Counted from the stretch's first letter, positions 44,185 through 53,614 are shown. The stretch is 64,000 nt of DNA from Catalinimonas sp038039535 (GCF_038039535.1 NZ_JBBPHP010000015.1:62001-126000), one strand, 5' to 3'. Numbers and translations: made by a program. Notes: generated by a model from the letters alone, not told the origin.

Positions 44185-45168
44185 TTAAGGCTTGGTAATG
44201 AAACCCTGCGCTCTAAGATAATCAAGACTCTTCTGCATATTGTCAAAGGCCTGCTCCTCGTTATCCACTGCCTGTAACTCAATGGCTATGTAAGGTACGT
44301 CATGAGCTGACATGATGCTAAATACCTCAGCAAAAGGAAGCGGGTTTTCCATGAGGGTTGTTTGCGCCTGACCGTTTTGGGCTGATTTTAAATGAATGTA
44401 ATACAGATTATTGGCATGCTCTTCCAAAAAAAGTTTTACACTTTCGGCAGATGGATGTACACGGGACACACTGAAAGGGTTAGCGGTATCAAACTGCCAG
44501 CCAACATTTTCGTTGGTACGGCTAAATAGGTCAGCAATGCCCTTATACTCACCATCTTTTCCAAAAAAAGACTCGGAAGCATTTTCAATAACATACTGAA
44601 GTCCGTTTTCCTGAGCAACAGCAGCAGCGCTATCTGCGAAAAGTACAAGCTGATCAAGCTCTTCCTGTGTCCATCCTTCTTTAGCAGTATCAGCAGTAAA
44701 TTCAGCGAAACTCCCAAGAGAACGGAAAAAGCCTGGCCCTTCAAATACGGCAGCATTTTTCACCCCTTTGTCAAAAGTTGACCAAAAGTCTGCATCCAGA
44801 ATACCTTTCTGAATGGCATAGCTTACTTCTATCTCTTTTTGGATGGCATAATCTGCGATTTCCTGAGCTTCTTCCAGGCTTAAGACTGCATCAGGATCTC
44901 TAAGCTCTATCCAGGAATAGCCTTCCGCTGCCGCATAATCAATTAGCTTTTTTGAATTTTCCAGGTTGACTGGCATGACCGGCAAAAAATTCTGGGTAGT
45001 GAAGCCCAATTTTAAATTCTGATAGTCAGTAAACTGTAGTTTATCAGAAACGGTATTATCATTCTCACCAGAAGTGGTACTCGTTTGACAGGAAATGAGG
45101 AAAACAATAAGGTTGAAACATAAGAAATTGAGTAAGTAATGCTTGTTGAAGTTAGGTTGGTTGTTCAT
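44185..45168 (-). CDS. Lipoprotein sugar phosphate isomerase/epimerase-like TIM barrel
   Basis: 327 residues. A lipoprotein signal ends in LISC (Cys about 27). The rest is a xylose-isomerase-like TIM barrel: LKLGFTTQNF, AAEGYSWIELRDPDAV, LQYVIENASESFFG, VGWQFDTANPFSVSRVHPS, YYIHLKSAQ and VPYIAIELQA are the metal-ligand-bearing strands. Such proteins isomerise or epimerise keto-sugars or inositol derivatives; a lipidated, extracytoplasmic form suggests an imported substrate. The Nramp-like gene follows at 3 bp. Confidence 0.8.
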   Translation of the reverse strand: MNNQPNFNKHYLLNFLCFNLIVFLISCQTSTTSGENDNTVSDKLQFTDYQNLKLGFTTQNFLPVMPVNLENSKKLIDYAAAEGYSWIELRDPDAVLSLEEAQEIADYAIQKEIEVSYAIQKGILDADFWSTFDKGVKNAAVFEGPGFFRSLGSFAEFTADTAKEGWTQEELDQLVLFADSAAAVAQENGLQYVIENASESFFGKDGEYKGIADLFSRTNENVGWQFDTANPFSVSRVHPSAESVKLFLEEHANNLYYIHLKSAQNGQAQTTLMENPLPFAEVFSIMSAHDVPYIAIELQAVDNEEQAFDNMQKSLDYLRAQGFITKP

Positions 45169-45370
45169 AGGTAGTGTAATCTTTTCAAAAAAGAAATATA
45201 CATTAGATTTAGCTAAATAACTTTTTTATGGTTCATAATTTCAGCATACTCAGGCTTAGTGCTATCGTAATAGCTAAAATTAGCAGTATATTAAATAGTA
45301 CCTATGGAATTTAGTTGAAAGCAACTATTTTAGCTTCCTGAATTTCATTTGTATGTCAATATTTTAATCC
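45169..45370. other. Divergent promoter region
   Basis: 202 bp of AT-rich DNA between the lipoprotein and the FAD oxidoreductase; no distinctive element seen. Confidence 0.4.
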
Positions 45371-47080
45371 ATGAATAGAAGAAATTTTTTAGGCCTGGTA
45401 GGAATCGGTAGTGGAATGGCTATATATAATCCACTGAGTAGTGAACCAAATGTATATCATCAAAATATAAACGCATTTCAAAATGCTAAAGAATTAAAAG
45501 CAGATGTGGTCATTGCTGGCGGAGGCTTAGGAGGATGCGCTGCTGCTTTGAGTGCACTTCGGGATGGTCTGAAAGTAATAATGACAGAGGAAACGGATTG
45601 GATTGGTGGGCAGATGACACAGCAGGGGGTACCGCCTGACGAACATCAGTGGATTGAATCTCATGGAGCCACGCAGCTTTATCGTGATTATCGTACTGCA
45701 ATCAGAGATTATTACAAACAGTATTACCCTCTGACGAAAGAGGCCAAACAACGTGAATATCTTAACCCTGGAGACGGGGCTGTATCTCGTTTGTGTCACG
45801 AGCCAAAAGTAGCACTTGCAGTATTGGAAAATATTCTCGCACCTTATTTAAGCTCAAGACAGCTGATACTTTTATTAGATTATAAAGCAGTAGAAGCTGA
45901 TGTAAGCGGAGATCATGTAGAAAGTTTAACTGTTAAGCACCTCCCTTCATCCAATCAAGTAGTATTGACAGCTCCTTATTTTGTGGATGCCACTGAACTA
46001 GGCGACTTACTGCCTTTGAGTGGAACCGAGTATGTAACTGGTGCTGAATCCAAAACTCAGACACAGGAACTGCATGCAGCTGAGAAGGCTGAACCTAACA
46101 ATCAACAGGCCTTTACCATGTGCTTTGCCATGGATCATGTGCCAGGTGAAAATCACATGATTGAGCAACCTAAAGATTATAATTTCTGGAAAAACCATGT
46201 CCCCAAGCTAAGTCCACCATGGTCGGGTAAACTACTTTCTCTAAGCTATTCTAATCCATCAACGCTGGAACCTAAAGAACTCGGCTTTCATCCCCTAGGA
46301 GTACCCACCGGAGATAAGCTAAATCTCTGGAATTACAGGAGAATCATCAATAAGAATAATTTTGTAAAAGGAATGTACCCTGGCGACATTACGATTGTCA
46401 ACTGGCCACAAAATGATTACATGCTGGGAAGTTTGATAGATGTCAGTGATACAGAATTTAATAAACATGTAGAAGCGAGTAAGCAGCTTAGTCTATCTCT
46501 GTTTTACTGGTTACAAACTGAGGTCCCTAGACCAGATGGCGGTCAGGGATGGCCTGGCTTAAGATTAAGAGGGGATGTAATGGGCACTGAGGATGGTATG
46601 GCAAAATATCCTTATGTCAGAGAATCAAGAAGGATAAAAGCAGAATTCACAGTTTTGGAAGAACATGTGGGAGCCGCTAACCGAGCTTTGGTAACCGGAA
46701 AAACTGATGGAAATACCGCTGCCTCATTTGATGATAGCGTTGGTATCGGATATTATCATATTGATTTGCATCCCAGTACCGGAGGAGATAATTATATTGA
46801 TTTTGGCTCATTACCATTTCAAATACCACTGGGTTCTCTCATTCCTCAGAGAATGAAAAATCTATTACCAGCAAACAAAAATATTGGTACAACTCACATT
46901 ACGAATGGCTGTTATCGTTTACACCCGGTTGAATGGAGTATTGGTGAAGCTGTAGGCTTATTGGTGAGTTATTCATTAGATAAGAATATTCCGCCAACAG
47001 CAGTTAGAAAAAATCAACTTATTGATTTTCAAAACAAAGTTAGGAAACATGGTATTGAAACTTATTGGCCGGATGCGTAG
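45371..47080 (+). CDS. FAD-dependent oxidoreductase, Tat-exported
   Basis: 569 residues. The N-terminus MNRRNFLGLVGIGSG is a twin-arginine-type signal, so export by Tat is likely. VVIAGGGLGGCAAALSALRDG binds the FAD adenine; TEETDWIGGQMTQQGVP and NKNIGTTHITNGCYRLHPVEWSIGEAVGLL are the rest of the FAD_oxidored (PF12831) pattern. The family's substrates are mostly unknown. It ends at 47080, immediately next to the convergent LuxR-type regulator's stop codon at 47081, without a terminator between. Confidence 0.9.
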   Translation: MNRRNFLGLVGIGSGMAIYNPLSSEPNVYHQNINAFQNAKELKADVVIAGGGLGGCAAALSALRDGLKVIMTEETDWIGGQMTQQGVPPDEHQWIESHGATQLYRDYRTAIRDYYKQYYPLTKEAKQREYLNPGDGAVSRLCHEPKVALAVLENILAPYLSSRQLILLLDYKAVEADVSGDHVESLTVKHLPSSNQVVLTAPYFVDATELGDLLPLSGTEYVTGAESKTQTQELHAAEKAEPNNQQAFTMCFAMDHVPGENHMIEQPKDYNFWKNHVPKLSPPWSGKLLSLSYSNPSTLEPKELGFHPLGVPTGDKLNLWNYRRIINKNNFVKGMYPGDITIVNWPQNDYMLGSLIDVSDTEFNKHVEASKQLSLSLFYWLQTEVPRPDGGQGWPGLRLRGDVMGTEDGMAKYPYVRESRRIKAEFTVLEEHVGAANRALVTGKTDGNTAASFDDSVGIGYYHIDLHPSTGGDNYIDFGSLPFQIPLGSLIPQRMKNLLPANKNIGTTHITNGCYRLHPVEWSIGEAVGLLVSYSLDKNIPPTAVRKNQLIDFQNKVRKHGIETYWPDA

Positions 47081-47743
47081 TCAGTCTATCTTTATGATTC
47101 CGTTTTTTAAGGCATATATCACAAGGCCTACGCGGTTTTTTACCTGTAGCTTCTCAAATAAGGACTCACGGTATCCATCTATGGTACGGGGAGATAAGCA
47201 CATTTTGTCAGCAATCTCCCGGTAGGTGAGTTCTGTAGCGATGTACTGCATAAACTCAAGTTCTCTTTCATTCAGGTTTATTTTGCTTTCTTTTAGCTTT
47301 GATTCATTATGAATATTATTAATCAAAACCTGGCTTACAAAAGCAGAGTGATAGAAACCGTTATCTGAAAGTTGAGTTAGCGCAGCATGTAGCTCTTTTG
47401 GTTCTGCATCCTTTAGAATATACCCTTTTGCTCCTGATTTAAGCATTTGAATGATGGATAACTCGTCATCATTCATAGATAAAGCCAATACTTTAATGTT
47501 GGGAAAATGATTTTTTAACCATTCAGCAGTTTCATATCCGTCCATCACTGGCATGCTGATATCCAGTAATACTATGTCAGGAACCTGAACTTGCTGTATC
47601 TTTTCAATAAGATGCTTACCATTATCGGCTTCGTAACATACATGGAAGCCTGAAAAACCATTGATCAATTCCACGATACCTTTCCTAAAAAGGGTATGGT
47701 CATCTACAAGGGCTACTGAAATATTATTGTTCTTGGCTTGCAT
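47081..47743 (-). CDS. LuxR/NarL-family response regulator
   Basis: 220 residues. The receiver domain has DD at 14-15, phospho-acceptor Asp61 in DIVLLDISMPVMDGY and Lys in AKGYILKDAEPKEL. A LuxR-type HTH at the C-terminus has LNERELEFMQYIATELTYREIADKM and SPRTIDGYRESLFEKLQVKNR. It is the last gene of the peptide/membrane protein/kinase/regulator operon, overlapping the kinase by 20 bp, and is its cognate regulator. Confidence 0.92.
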   Translation of the reverse strand: MQAKNNNISVALVDDHTLFRKGIVELINGFSGFHVCYEADNGKHLIEKIQQVQVPDIVLLDISMPVMDGYETAEWLKNHFPNIKVLALSMNDDELSIIQMLKSGAKGYILKDAEPKELHAALTQLSDNGFYHSAFVSQVLINNIHNESKLKESKINLNERELEFMQYIATELTYREIADKMCLSPRTIDGYRESLFEKLQVKNRVGLVIYALKNGIIKID

Positions 47744-48521
47744 AGGGCAATGTAATAATTATTAACGTTCCCTGCTGATGGGAGGGGGTGGTAAAATTAA
47801 TATTAGCACCAATCAGCCTGGCTCTGTGAATTATGTTTCCCAGGCCAGTACCAGCTTTTTCTTTGGCTAAGATAAAGTCAAAGCCAATTCCATCATCCTG
47901 AAAATAAATTAATAATTCTTCTTCCTTGAAATCAAATCGGACAGTTATCTTTTTTGCTGCAGCATGTTTGATGATATTACTAAGAATCTCCTGAGATATT
48001 CTAAAAAGAATTAATTTTTTTTGGTCATCAAGTACTTTCAAATCTCCTTCCGTGGTGATTTCAGTGGTGTAAAGGCCAGTTTTATTGATATAATCAAGTT
48101 CACGCTCAATTGCTTGTGGAAGATTTTGCTTCAGTATGAATTCTGAGTTTAGACTTTTTGACAAGCTTCTAAGATCCTGTATAGATTTGCTGATCAGTTC
48201 TTTAGTAGTCTTTATTTTTTCTTCAAACTGTTCATTGCCCTGCTGCTGTAGCGTGCTCAGATTGAGCTTAGCCAATGACAAGACCTGACCTATGTTATCG
48301 TGTATTTCCTGAGAGAGTGTATTGAGTGTTTGCTCCTTCATTTCAAGTTGTGCTTTGAGGATTTCCTGCTTATAGTTATTTTCTATTTCTTTCTTATCAC
48401 GGACGTATTTGTGGTGCTGATTCTGGTGAATGAAGATGAAAGCAATAATAAAAGAAGTAACGAGCAATAAGAAAGTAGTTGCAGCAATTACAATCTGTAT
48501 CTCTCCGGCAATGGCTTGCAT
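47724..48521 (-). CDS. NarL-type sensor histidine kinase
   Basis: 265 residues from the ATG at 48521 (MQAIAGEIQIVIAATT); an in-frame ATG at 48548 is also possible. One membrane helix lies at about 10-32, then a coiled linker, HisKA_3 with phospho-accepting His74 in SQEIHDNIGQVLSLAKL, and a HATPase_c domain ending GTGLGNIIHRARLIGAN and GTLIIITLPY. It has no sizeable extracytoplasmic sensor, so the multi-pass protein encoded upstream probably supplies sensing. It overlaps the 7TM-like gene by 34 bp and the regulator by 20 bp. Confidence 0.9.
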   Translation of the reverse strand: MQAIAGEIQIVIAATTFLLLVTSFIIAFIFIHQNQHHKYVRDKKEIENNYKQEILKAQLEMKEQTLNTLSQEIHDNIGQVLSLAKLNLSTLQQQGNEQFEEKIKTTKELISKSIQDLRSLSKSLNSEFILKQNLPQAIERELDYINKTGLYTTEITTEGDLKVLDDQKKLILFRISQEILSNIIKHAAAKKITVRFDFKEEELLIYFQDDGIGFDFILAKEKAGTGLGNIIHRARLIGANINFTTPSHQQGTLIIITLPYASQEQ

Positions 48522-49144
48522 AAAAGTCCTATAAATAAATAAATGCACATGAGGAGGAAAATGAAATTATGAAGTTGCCACAGAAGGCTTATTCTTTCAA
48601 TTTTTTGAAGCGTTAAATAACTATAAGTAATAAAGATAAAAAAGCTTCCTGAGTAATATGTGAAAATACCAGTTACGTACCAAAAAATTCTTGATTTTGC
48701 TATGTTAGAAGTCACTGGATTTTTTAGTTTCTTCAAATAATAGAACAAGCAGTACATTACAAGAATAAAACTTGCAACGCCATAAGTAATACTGTTGAAA
48801 GTATTAATGCCATCTCCCCAGTATAGGTTTGCCAGAAAGAAAACAATGAAAAAAACTAGAATGAGTTTAGTAACGTCCCTGACACGTTCTGCAGAAAAAA
48901 CGGAGTGAAAAAATAAAGATAAAATAATAAAGGAAAGTATGCAGTTGAGATCGTATATGAATAAATTGTTTTTGGTCAATATCTGATCATATACAATTGC
49001 TACGGTATTCAGTACTGCCTGGATTAGGATATACCACAAAATATAATCTCTCCTCCAGGCCTCATTTTTTTTGAATAAGCTAAAAAAGAGAAGAAGAAGA
49101 GGAGAGATAGTGTCTAGGTAAACGAAGATCTCACTAATTTTCAT
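48488..49144 (-). CDS. Multi-pass (about seven-helix) membrane protein, probable sensor subunit
   Basis: 218 residues from the ATG at 49144 (MKISEIF). Hydrophobic segments at about 5-22, 34-52, 64-84, 90-107, 113-135, 150-172 and 185-206 give roughly seven membrane helices with short loops, without enzymatic motifs. I do not recognise a named family. Its end overlaps the kinase gene by 34 bp and a small Cys/Pro-ended ORF lies 30 bp upstream, so all are one operon. The arrangement suggests a membrane receptor that signals through the separate kinase (inference). Confidence 0.75.
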   Translation of the reverse strand: MKISEIFVYLDTISPLLLLFFSLFKKNEAWRRDYILWYILIQAVLNTVAIVYDQILTKNNLFIYDLNCILSFIILSLFFHSVFSAERVRDVTKLILVFFIVFFLANLYWGDGINTFNSITYGVASFILVMYCLFYYLKKLKNPVTSNIAKSRIFWYVTGIFTYYSGSFFIFITYSYLTLQKIERISLLWQLHNFIFLLMCIYLFIGLLCKPLPERYRL

Positions 49145-49174
49145 ACACACATTTCTTACAACGATTACACTAAA

Positions 49175-49402
49175 TCAAGGGCATCCGGGAGGGCGTGGGC
49201 AACCGAGCATGCTTACGCTACTTACTTTTTCTCGTGTACTGTTTACTACTTCAGCCTTCACCTCAGATTTGAAAACTTTTTCTCCATCCTGAGTGAAGTT
49301 AAGTGTAATTGAAACAGACAAATCCGAACCCTGAATTTTTGGATCGTTTACCAAATCCTTAATGTCTTGTAAGGAAAAGACATATTCTGAATGAACTGCC
49401 AT
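49175..49402 (-). CDS. Small peptide with Cys/Pro-rich C-terminus, candidate signal or RiPP-like precursor
   Basis: 75 residues. Residues about 1-63 are a soluble, charged, leader-like region (VFSLQDIKDLVNDPKIQG and a beta-prone SVSITLNFTQDGEKVF). The last 11 are MLGCPRPPGCP, with two Cys and five Pro or repeated GCP. No Sec signal, no Gly-Gly site and no adjacent modification or export enzyme is seen. It is the first gene of the membrane protein/kinase/regulator operon. A precursor of a modified or secreted peptide sensed by the downstream proteins is an attractive hypothesis; an ordinary small regulator is also possible. Confidence 0.55.
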   Translation of the reverse strand: MAVHSEYVFSLQDIKDLVNDPKIQGSDLSVSITLNFTQDGEKVFKSEVKAEVVNSTREKVSSVSMLGCPRPPGCP

Positions 49403-49562
49403 TTTGTACTTAGTTTTAGTGGATTGATGCTGTAATAAAGTTTAAAAAATTAAAAGATTAAAGCTGGTAAGAAATACGCAAATACTTCTGTAGGTTCTAA
49501 CTATTTGGTTCTCAATTTACAAGAGTAAGTAGGTAATTACTGTTAAGGTTTTTTTCTTTAAA

Positions 49563-49606
49563 AAAAGGGTAAAACAATCACAATGCGAGGTTATTTTTAC
49601 CCTTTT
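49563..49606. repeat. 12-bp inverted repeat
   Basis: AAAAGGGTAAAA (49563-49574) and its complement (49595-49606), 20 nt apart. It is terminator-like but no gene is known to need it; it may be a bidirectional terminator or operator. Confidence 0.5.
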
Positions 49607-49795
49607 AATACAGTTGAATTCCCCCTTGATTAAGCAGTTTTAATAATTGAAATTTATGAAAAGCTTCATTCAAGCTTAATAGATTGTTAAGTTGTTGAGC
49701 AGTTCAATAAAGATATTTCAAGTTGATACATTTTGAATATCTGAATTTGCTTTGAAATATCACTGAAGTTTAAGAACATCCTTAAATAGGATAGA

Positions 49796-49836
49796 GGCCA
49801 CCGTCAGCAGGTGCAGGGGCTTGCTGCTTGGTGGCC
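49796..49836. terminator. Strong hairpin downstream of the SGNH hydrolase
   Basis: GGCCACC (49796-49802) pairs with GGTGGCC (49830-49836); inside, AGCAG (49806-49810) pairs with CTGCT (49824-49828). It lies 7 bp beyond the hydrolase stop on the minus strand, though the T-rich side faces plus. Confidence 0.5.
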
Positions 49837-49843
49837 TTTGATT

Positions 49844-50518
49844 TTATTTGTTTACATAGGGAGCCAACACTTCGTGCCAGATCTGATACCCCTTCTCATT
49901 CATATGAAGGTTATCTTCTACAAAAATATCGGTGAATACTTTCCCATTTTCGTCTAAAGCAGGATTCCATACATCGGCAAACTCGGTATTTTCCTGTTCA
50001 GCCGCATAATCCTTCAGCAAAGCATTCAATTCTTCATATTGTTCCTTAAGCTCCCAGCGTGCTACACTAGGTTTGGGAGAAATAAAAACGACAGGAGTTT
50101 CTCCCAGATTTTTTCTAATTTTTTTCCGCAGTTTTTTGGCTCTTTTCAAAACTGTCATTGGTTTTTCTCCTTTAGCTAAATCATTATCTCCTTCATAGAT
50201 GAATATTTTAGAGGGTTGATAAGGATAAATTACACGATCTGAATAATATAAAAGGTCTATAAAGTCAGAACCACCAAAGCCTCTGTTTAGAACTCGTTTA
50301 GAGGGAAAGTATTCACCCACATCCTGCCACTTTGCAATAGAGGAACTCCCTACAAAGAGAATGGCACCAGGTTCTACCTTAGATTTTGCATCCTGTTCTT
50401 CAAATTTTTGTATAGTTGATTCCCATCTTTCAGGACCTTCTTCCTGAGCATATGTATTGAATGAACATAAAGTCAATGCAATGAGGAAAGCCAAAGTTTT
50501 GATTAGATTGTTTTGCAT
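49844..50518 (-). CDS. Secreted SGNH/GDSL hydrolase
   Basis: 224 residues from the ATG at 50518; an in-frame ATG at 50524 is equally possible. Signal peptide MQNNLIKTLAFLIALTLCSFNTYAQ. ILFVGSSSIAKWQD gives block I with the nucleophile Ser, FGGSDF block II, IYEGDNDL block III (GxND) and DNLHMNEKGYQIW block V with the catalytic Asp and His. GDSL hydrolases remove acyl groups from glycans or lipids; a carbohydrate esterase role fits the neighbourhood. It is divergent from the enolase-superfamily gene. Confidence 0.85.
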   Translation of the reverse strand: MQNNLIKTLAFLIALTLCSFNTYAQEEGPERWESTIQKFEEQDAKSKVEPGAILFVGSSSIAKWQDVGEYFPSKRVLNRGFGGSDFIDLLYYSDRVIYPYQPSKIFIYEGDNDLAKGEKPMTVLKRAKKLRKKIRKNLGETPVVFISPKPSVARWELKEQYEELNALLKDYAAEQENTEFADVWNPALDENGKVFTDIFVEDNLHMNEKGYQIWHEVLAPYVNK

Positions 50519-50642
50519 GTGCATAATGATAAAGATTAGAATTACATATCTGCAATTTAGTTTTACTTGTCCATATTATTAATTTTGAACATACACGATT
50601 TTAAGATAAAGCACAAACCTAGAACAATACTCAATCTACCCA

Positions 50643-51959
50643 ATGAATATGACTGATCGGCTCAATAAATTACAAGTTCAGAATACAGATTCTAACTTTG
50701 AAAGAGAAGCATTAATCCGCCCTTTTGGGTTTAAAGGAGGATATTTAACGGAATTGTGGCAAACTATTGCAGGGCTGGAAAGTGCTTCAGGTAAACAGAG
50801 TTATGGACTGGCTACTCAGAGTGTACTTTACGGAGATGCAGATTTATTTGCAGCGCACTCCGAATCCAGCGGAAATGCCCTGATGTATATTCTTACTGAA
50901 AAAGCACTTCAACTCATTAAAGAAACTCCATTTAGTGATCCGGTTGACTTGCAGGATAAAATTATACCACAACTCATGAATGAAGGGCGTGAGATTACCC
51001 GAAAAGAAAATCTCAATATGAATTTCCTTTATAATGCATTGGTAAGTGTGGATAATGCTGCCTGGTTACTTTATGCTGCTGAACATGAGATTAATGATTT
51101 TGCTCAGATGATTCCTCCTGCATACCGTGAAGCACTAGCTGGAAAAAACGATAAAATAGCAATCATGTATCAAGTGCCTTACGGAATGCCTCTTAAAGAA
51201 GTGGAAGAAGCTGTGGACTCAGGTTATTTTGTCATTAAAATCAAAACGGGACAGCCAGGAAATGAAGCTGAAATGTTAGAGAAGGACATGAATCGTTTTA
51301 CCGAAATTCATGAACTTTTAAAAAACAAACGTACCGAGCAGACTGATGATGGTAAACTCATTTATACACTTGATGCAAACGGACGATATCATCAAAAAGA
51401 AAGTATTGAGCGATTTGTAGCGCATGCAAAAAAGTTAGGCGCGCTGGATCAGATATTGGTTTATGAAGAACCCTTCCATGAGTCCAATGCTGACAATGTT
51501 AGTGATCTTGGAATAAGAATAGCTGCTGACGAAAGCATACATGATGAAAACGATGCGATAAAAAAAATTGATCAGGGTTATTCTGCTTTCGTACTGAAAG
51601 GTATTGCCAAAACACTCAGTCAATCTTTAAAGATGGCTAAGCTGGCAAAAGAAAGAAATGTTCCCTGTTTATGCGCTGACCTTACCGTAAATCCTATTCT
51701 GGTGAATTGGCATAAAAACCTGGCAGCGCATCTTCCTCCTTTTCCAGGATTGAATAAGATGGGTATGATGGAAACAAATGGCGATGTGAATTATACCAAT
51801 TGGGAACAGATGTTTAACGCACAGCCTTATGCTAATGCTTCATGGAATGAAAGAAAAGAGGGAGTTTTTAAACTGAATGATGATTTTTATCAGAAAAGTG
51901 GGGGAATTTTTGAGCCCTCTCCTCATTATCAAAATTTACTGACTTTAAACAAAAGATAA
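50643..51959 (+). CDS. Enolase-superfamily enzyme (mandelate racemase/muconate lactonizing type)
   Basis: 438 residues. Barrel-end motifs of the superfamily are present: FVIKIKTG (Lys199, Lys201), YTLDANGRY (Asp244, Asn246), YEEPFHE (Glu275-276), AADESIHD (Asp296, Glu297) and AFVLKG (Lys319). Lysines on both sides suggest an epimerase or racemase that abstracts and returns a proton, as in dipeptide epimerases. The N-terminal capping domain is somewhat unusual (FKGGYLTELWQTIAGLESASG). Substrate unknown. The gene stands alone and is followed by a strong terminator. Confidence 0.88.
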   Translation: MNMTDRLNKLQVQNTDSNFEREALIRPFGFKGGYLTELWQTIAGLESASGKQSYGLATQSVLYGDADLFAAHSESSGNALMYILTEKALQLIKETPFSDPVDLQDKIIPQLMNEGREITRKENLNMNFLYNALVSVDNAAWLLYAAEHEINDFAQMIPPAYREALAGKNDKIAIMYQVPYGMPLKEVEEAVDSGYFVIKIKTGQPGNEAEMLEKDMNRFTEIHELLKNKRTEQTDDGKLIYTLDANGRYHQKESIERFVAHAKKLGALDQILVYEEPFHESNADNVSDLGIRIAADESIHDENDAIKKIDQGYSAFVLKGIAKTLSQSLKMAKLAKERNVPCLCADLTVNPILVNWHKNLAAHLPPFPGLNKMGMMETNGDVNYTNWEQMFNAQPYANASWNERKEGVFKLNDDFYQKSGGIFEPSPHYQNLLTLNKR

Positions 51960-51960
51960 A

Positions 51961-51996
51961 AAAATCCTCATCATATTAGTTGATGAGGATTTTGAA
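51961..51996. terminator. Bidirectional terminator
   Basis: AAAATCCTCATCA (51961-51973) and its complement (51981-51993) around a 7-nt loop. It lies between two convergent genes. Confidence 0.85.
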
Positions 51997-52012
51997 TTTT
52001 TAGTGTTAATGA

Positions 52013-53614
52013 TTAGCCTCTTTTTTCAGCATTGGCCATGACTTGAGAAGGAATCTTTTCTGCTTTGGGGGCATAAAGTCCTTTGACTGTCAAATCAATG
52101 TTTCGCTCAATTGCATTGATTTTGAAGTCTTCTATTATTTCATATACATCATAATGCATATAGTGTGTATTGCTTGCATCAATTTCCACAATTGAGTCAT
52201 TCGGGATTTTTGCAAGGTACTGCAAAATACTTGCTTTGTTCAGAAATGTTACTTCCTGAGCCAACTCCAACCTGATAACTGGTTTGTCATCCTTATTCAG
52301 AGTTTTCATGATATAAGGAATACGGAAGTTGTTGTAGATAATAAACATGATGGCCACTACCAACCCAATACATAATCCAACAAGAAGATCAGTAAACACA
52401 ATACCAACTATAGTCACTAAAAAAGGAATGAACTGACCTCTTCCTTGCTTAGACATTTTCTTAAATAATGAAGGCTTGGCAAGTTTGTACCCCACTACAA
52501 ATAAGATGGCAGCAAGTGTAGCAAGCGGAATCAAATTCAATAAATTAGGTATAAGAATAATACTTCCCAAGAGGAAGAAACCATGAATAACAGCCGATGC
52601 TTTGGTTTTACCCCCAGACTGAATATTGGCAGAGCTACGCACAATCACCTGAGTAATAGGTAATCCGCCTATCATTCCAGAAATGATATTTCCAACACCC
52701 TGTGCTTTTAATTCGCGATTGGTAGGAGTTACTCTTTTGTACGTATCCAGTTTGTCAGTAGCTTCCACACACAATAGGGTTTCAAGACTTGCTACCACAG
52801 CAATCACTATAGCAGTGATATATATTTGAGGGTTGGTCAGTGCACTGAAGTCGGGAAATGAAAAGTTACCAATAAAACCACTAAAGCTTTCAGCCAATGG
52901 CACATTTACTACCTGCTCACTAGTGAGACGTAATGAAGGAAATGAATCAAAACACAATGTCAGAAGTACCCCAGTAATCACAGCAATAAGGGGGCCGGGT
53001 AGGAGTTGAAAAACTTTCTGCTTTTTCATAAAACTCGTTTCCCATAGCAGCAATATAGCTAGTGATACTACAGTAATAATGATAGCGCCGGGCGATATAT
53101 AATTGAGCATATTGATAAGCTCAGAGAACGTGTTTTCACCATCTGGCTGTTGAAAAGCCAAATCACCTTCGTAGTCAGCATCATAACCAAAAGCATGCGG
53201 TATTTGCTTAAAGAAAATGATAATACCTATAGCCGCCAGCATTCCCATGATGACAGAAGATGGAAAATAGTAAGCTATAATTCCTCCACGGGCAAAACCC
53301 ATCAAAATCTGTATAACACCTGCTATTACTACTGAGACAAGGAAAATCTCAAAAGACCCTAAGTCTTCAATTGCAGTAAAAACAATAACTGCCAGTCCGG
53401 CTGCCGGTCCACTGACTCCTAATGGTGATCCACTTAAAGACCCCACCACTATTCCTCCTACGATTCCAGCAATTAAACCTGAGAATAAAGGTGCACCTGA
53501 TGCAAGTGCTATTCCCAAACACAAAGGCATGGCGACCAAAAAGACCACAATACTTGCCGGAATGTCCTTGTTAAAGTTTTTAAATGGATTAAAATTTCTT
53601 TCAGTTGAGTTCAT
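52013..53614 (-). CDS. SulP-family anion transporter
   Basis: 533 residues. About 11-14 membrane helices (DIPASIVVFLVAMPLCLGIALASGAP at the start, GLPITQVIVRSSANIQSGGKTKASA near 320) precede a C-terminal STAS domain (about 435-520) with IVEIDASNTHYMHYD. SulP proteins move sulfate, bicarbonate or other anions, usually with Na+ or H+. Which anion is carried is not clear; bicarbonate is common in marine members. A small acidic membrane protein gene lies 145 bp upstream on the same strand. No carbonic anhydrase adjoins. Confidence 0.92.
   Translation of the reverse strand: MNSTERNFNPFKNFNKDIPASIVVFLVAMPLCLGIALASGAPLFSGLIAGIVGGIVVGSLSGSPLGVSGPAAGLAVIVFTAIEDLGSFEIFLVSVVIAGVIQILMGFARGGIIAYYFPSSVIMGMLAAIGIIIFFKQIPHAFGYDADYEGDLAFQQPDGENTFSELINMLNYISPGAIIITVVSLAILLLWETSFMKKQKVFQLLPGPLIAVITGVLLTLCFDSFPSLRLTSEQVVNVPLAESFSGFIGNFSFPDFSALTNPQIYITAIVIAVVASLETLLCVEATDKLDTYKRVTPTNRELKAQGVGNIISGMIGGLPITQVIVRSSANIQSGGKTKASAVIHGFFLLGSIILIPNLLNLIPLATLAAILFVVGYKLAKPSLFKKMSKQGRGQFIPFLVTIVGIVFTDLLVGLCIGLVVAIMFIIYNNFRIPYIMKTLNKDDKPVIRLELAQEVTFLNKASILQYLAKIPNDSIVEIDASNTHYMHYDVYEIIEDFKINAIERNIDLTVKGLYAPKAEKIPSQVMANAEKRG

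Larger units (their letters stand above)
49403..49843. other. Intergenic region upstream of the peptide operon
   Basis: 441 bp without a gene. It has two strong inverted repeats (49563-49606 and 49796-49836) and AT-rich stretches that should hold the peptide-operon promoter. Confidence 0.5.
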
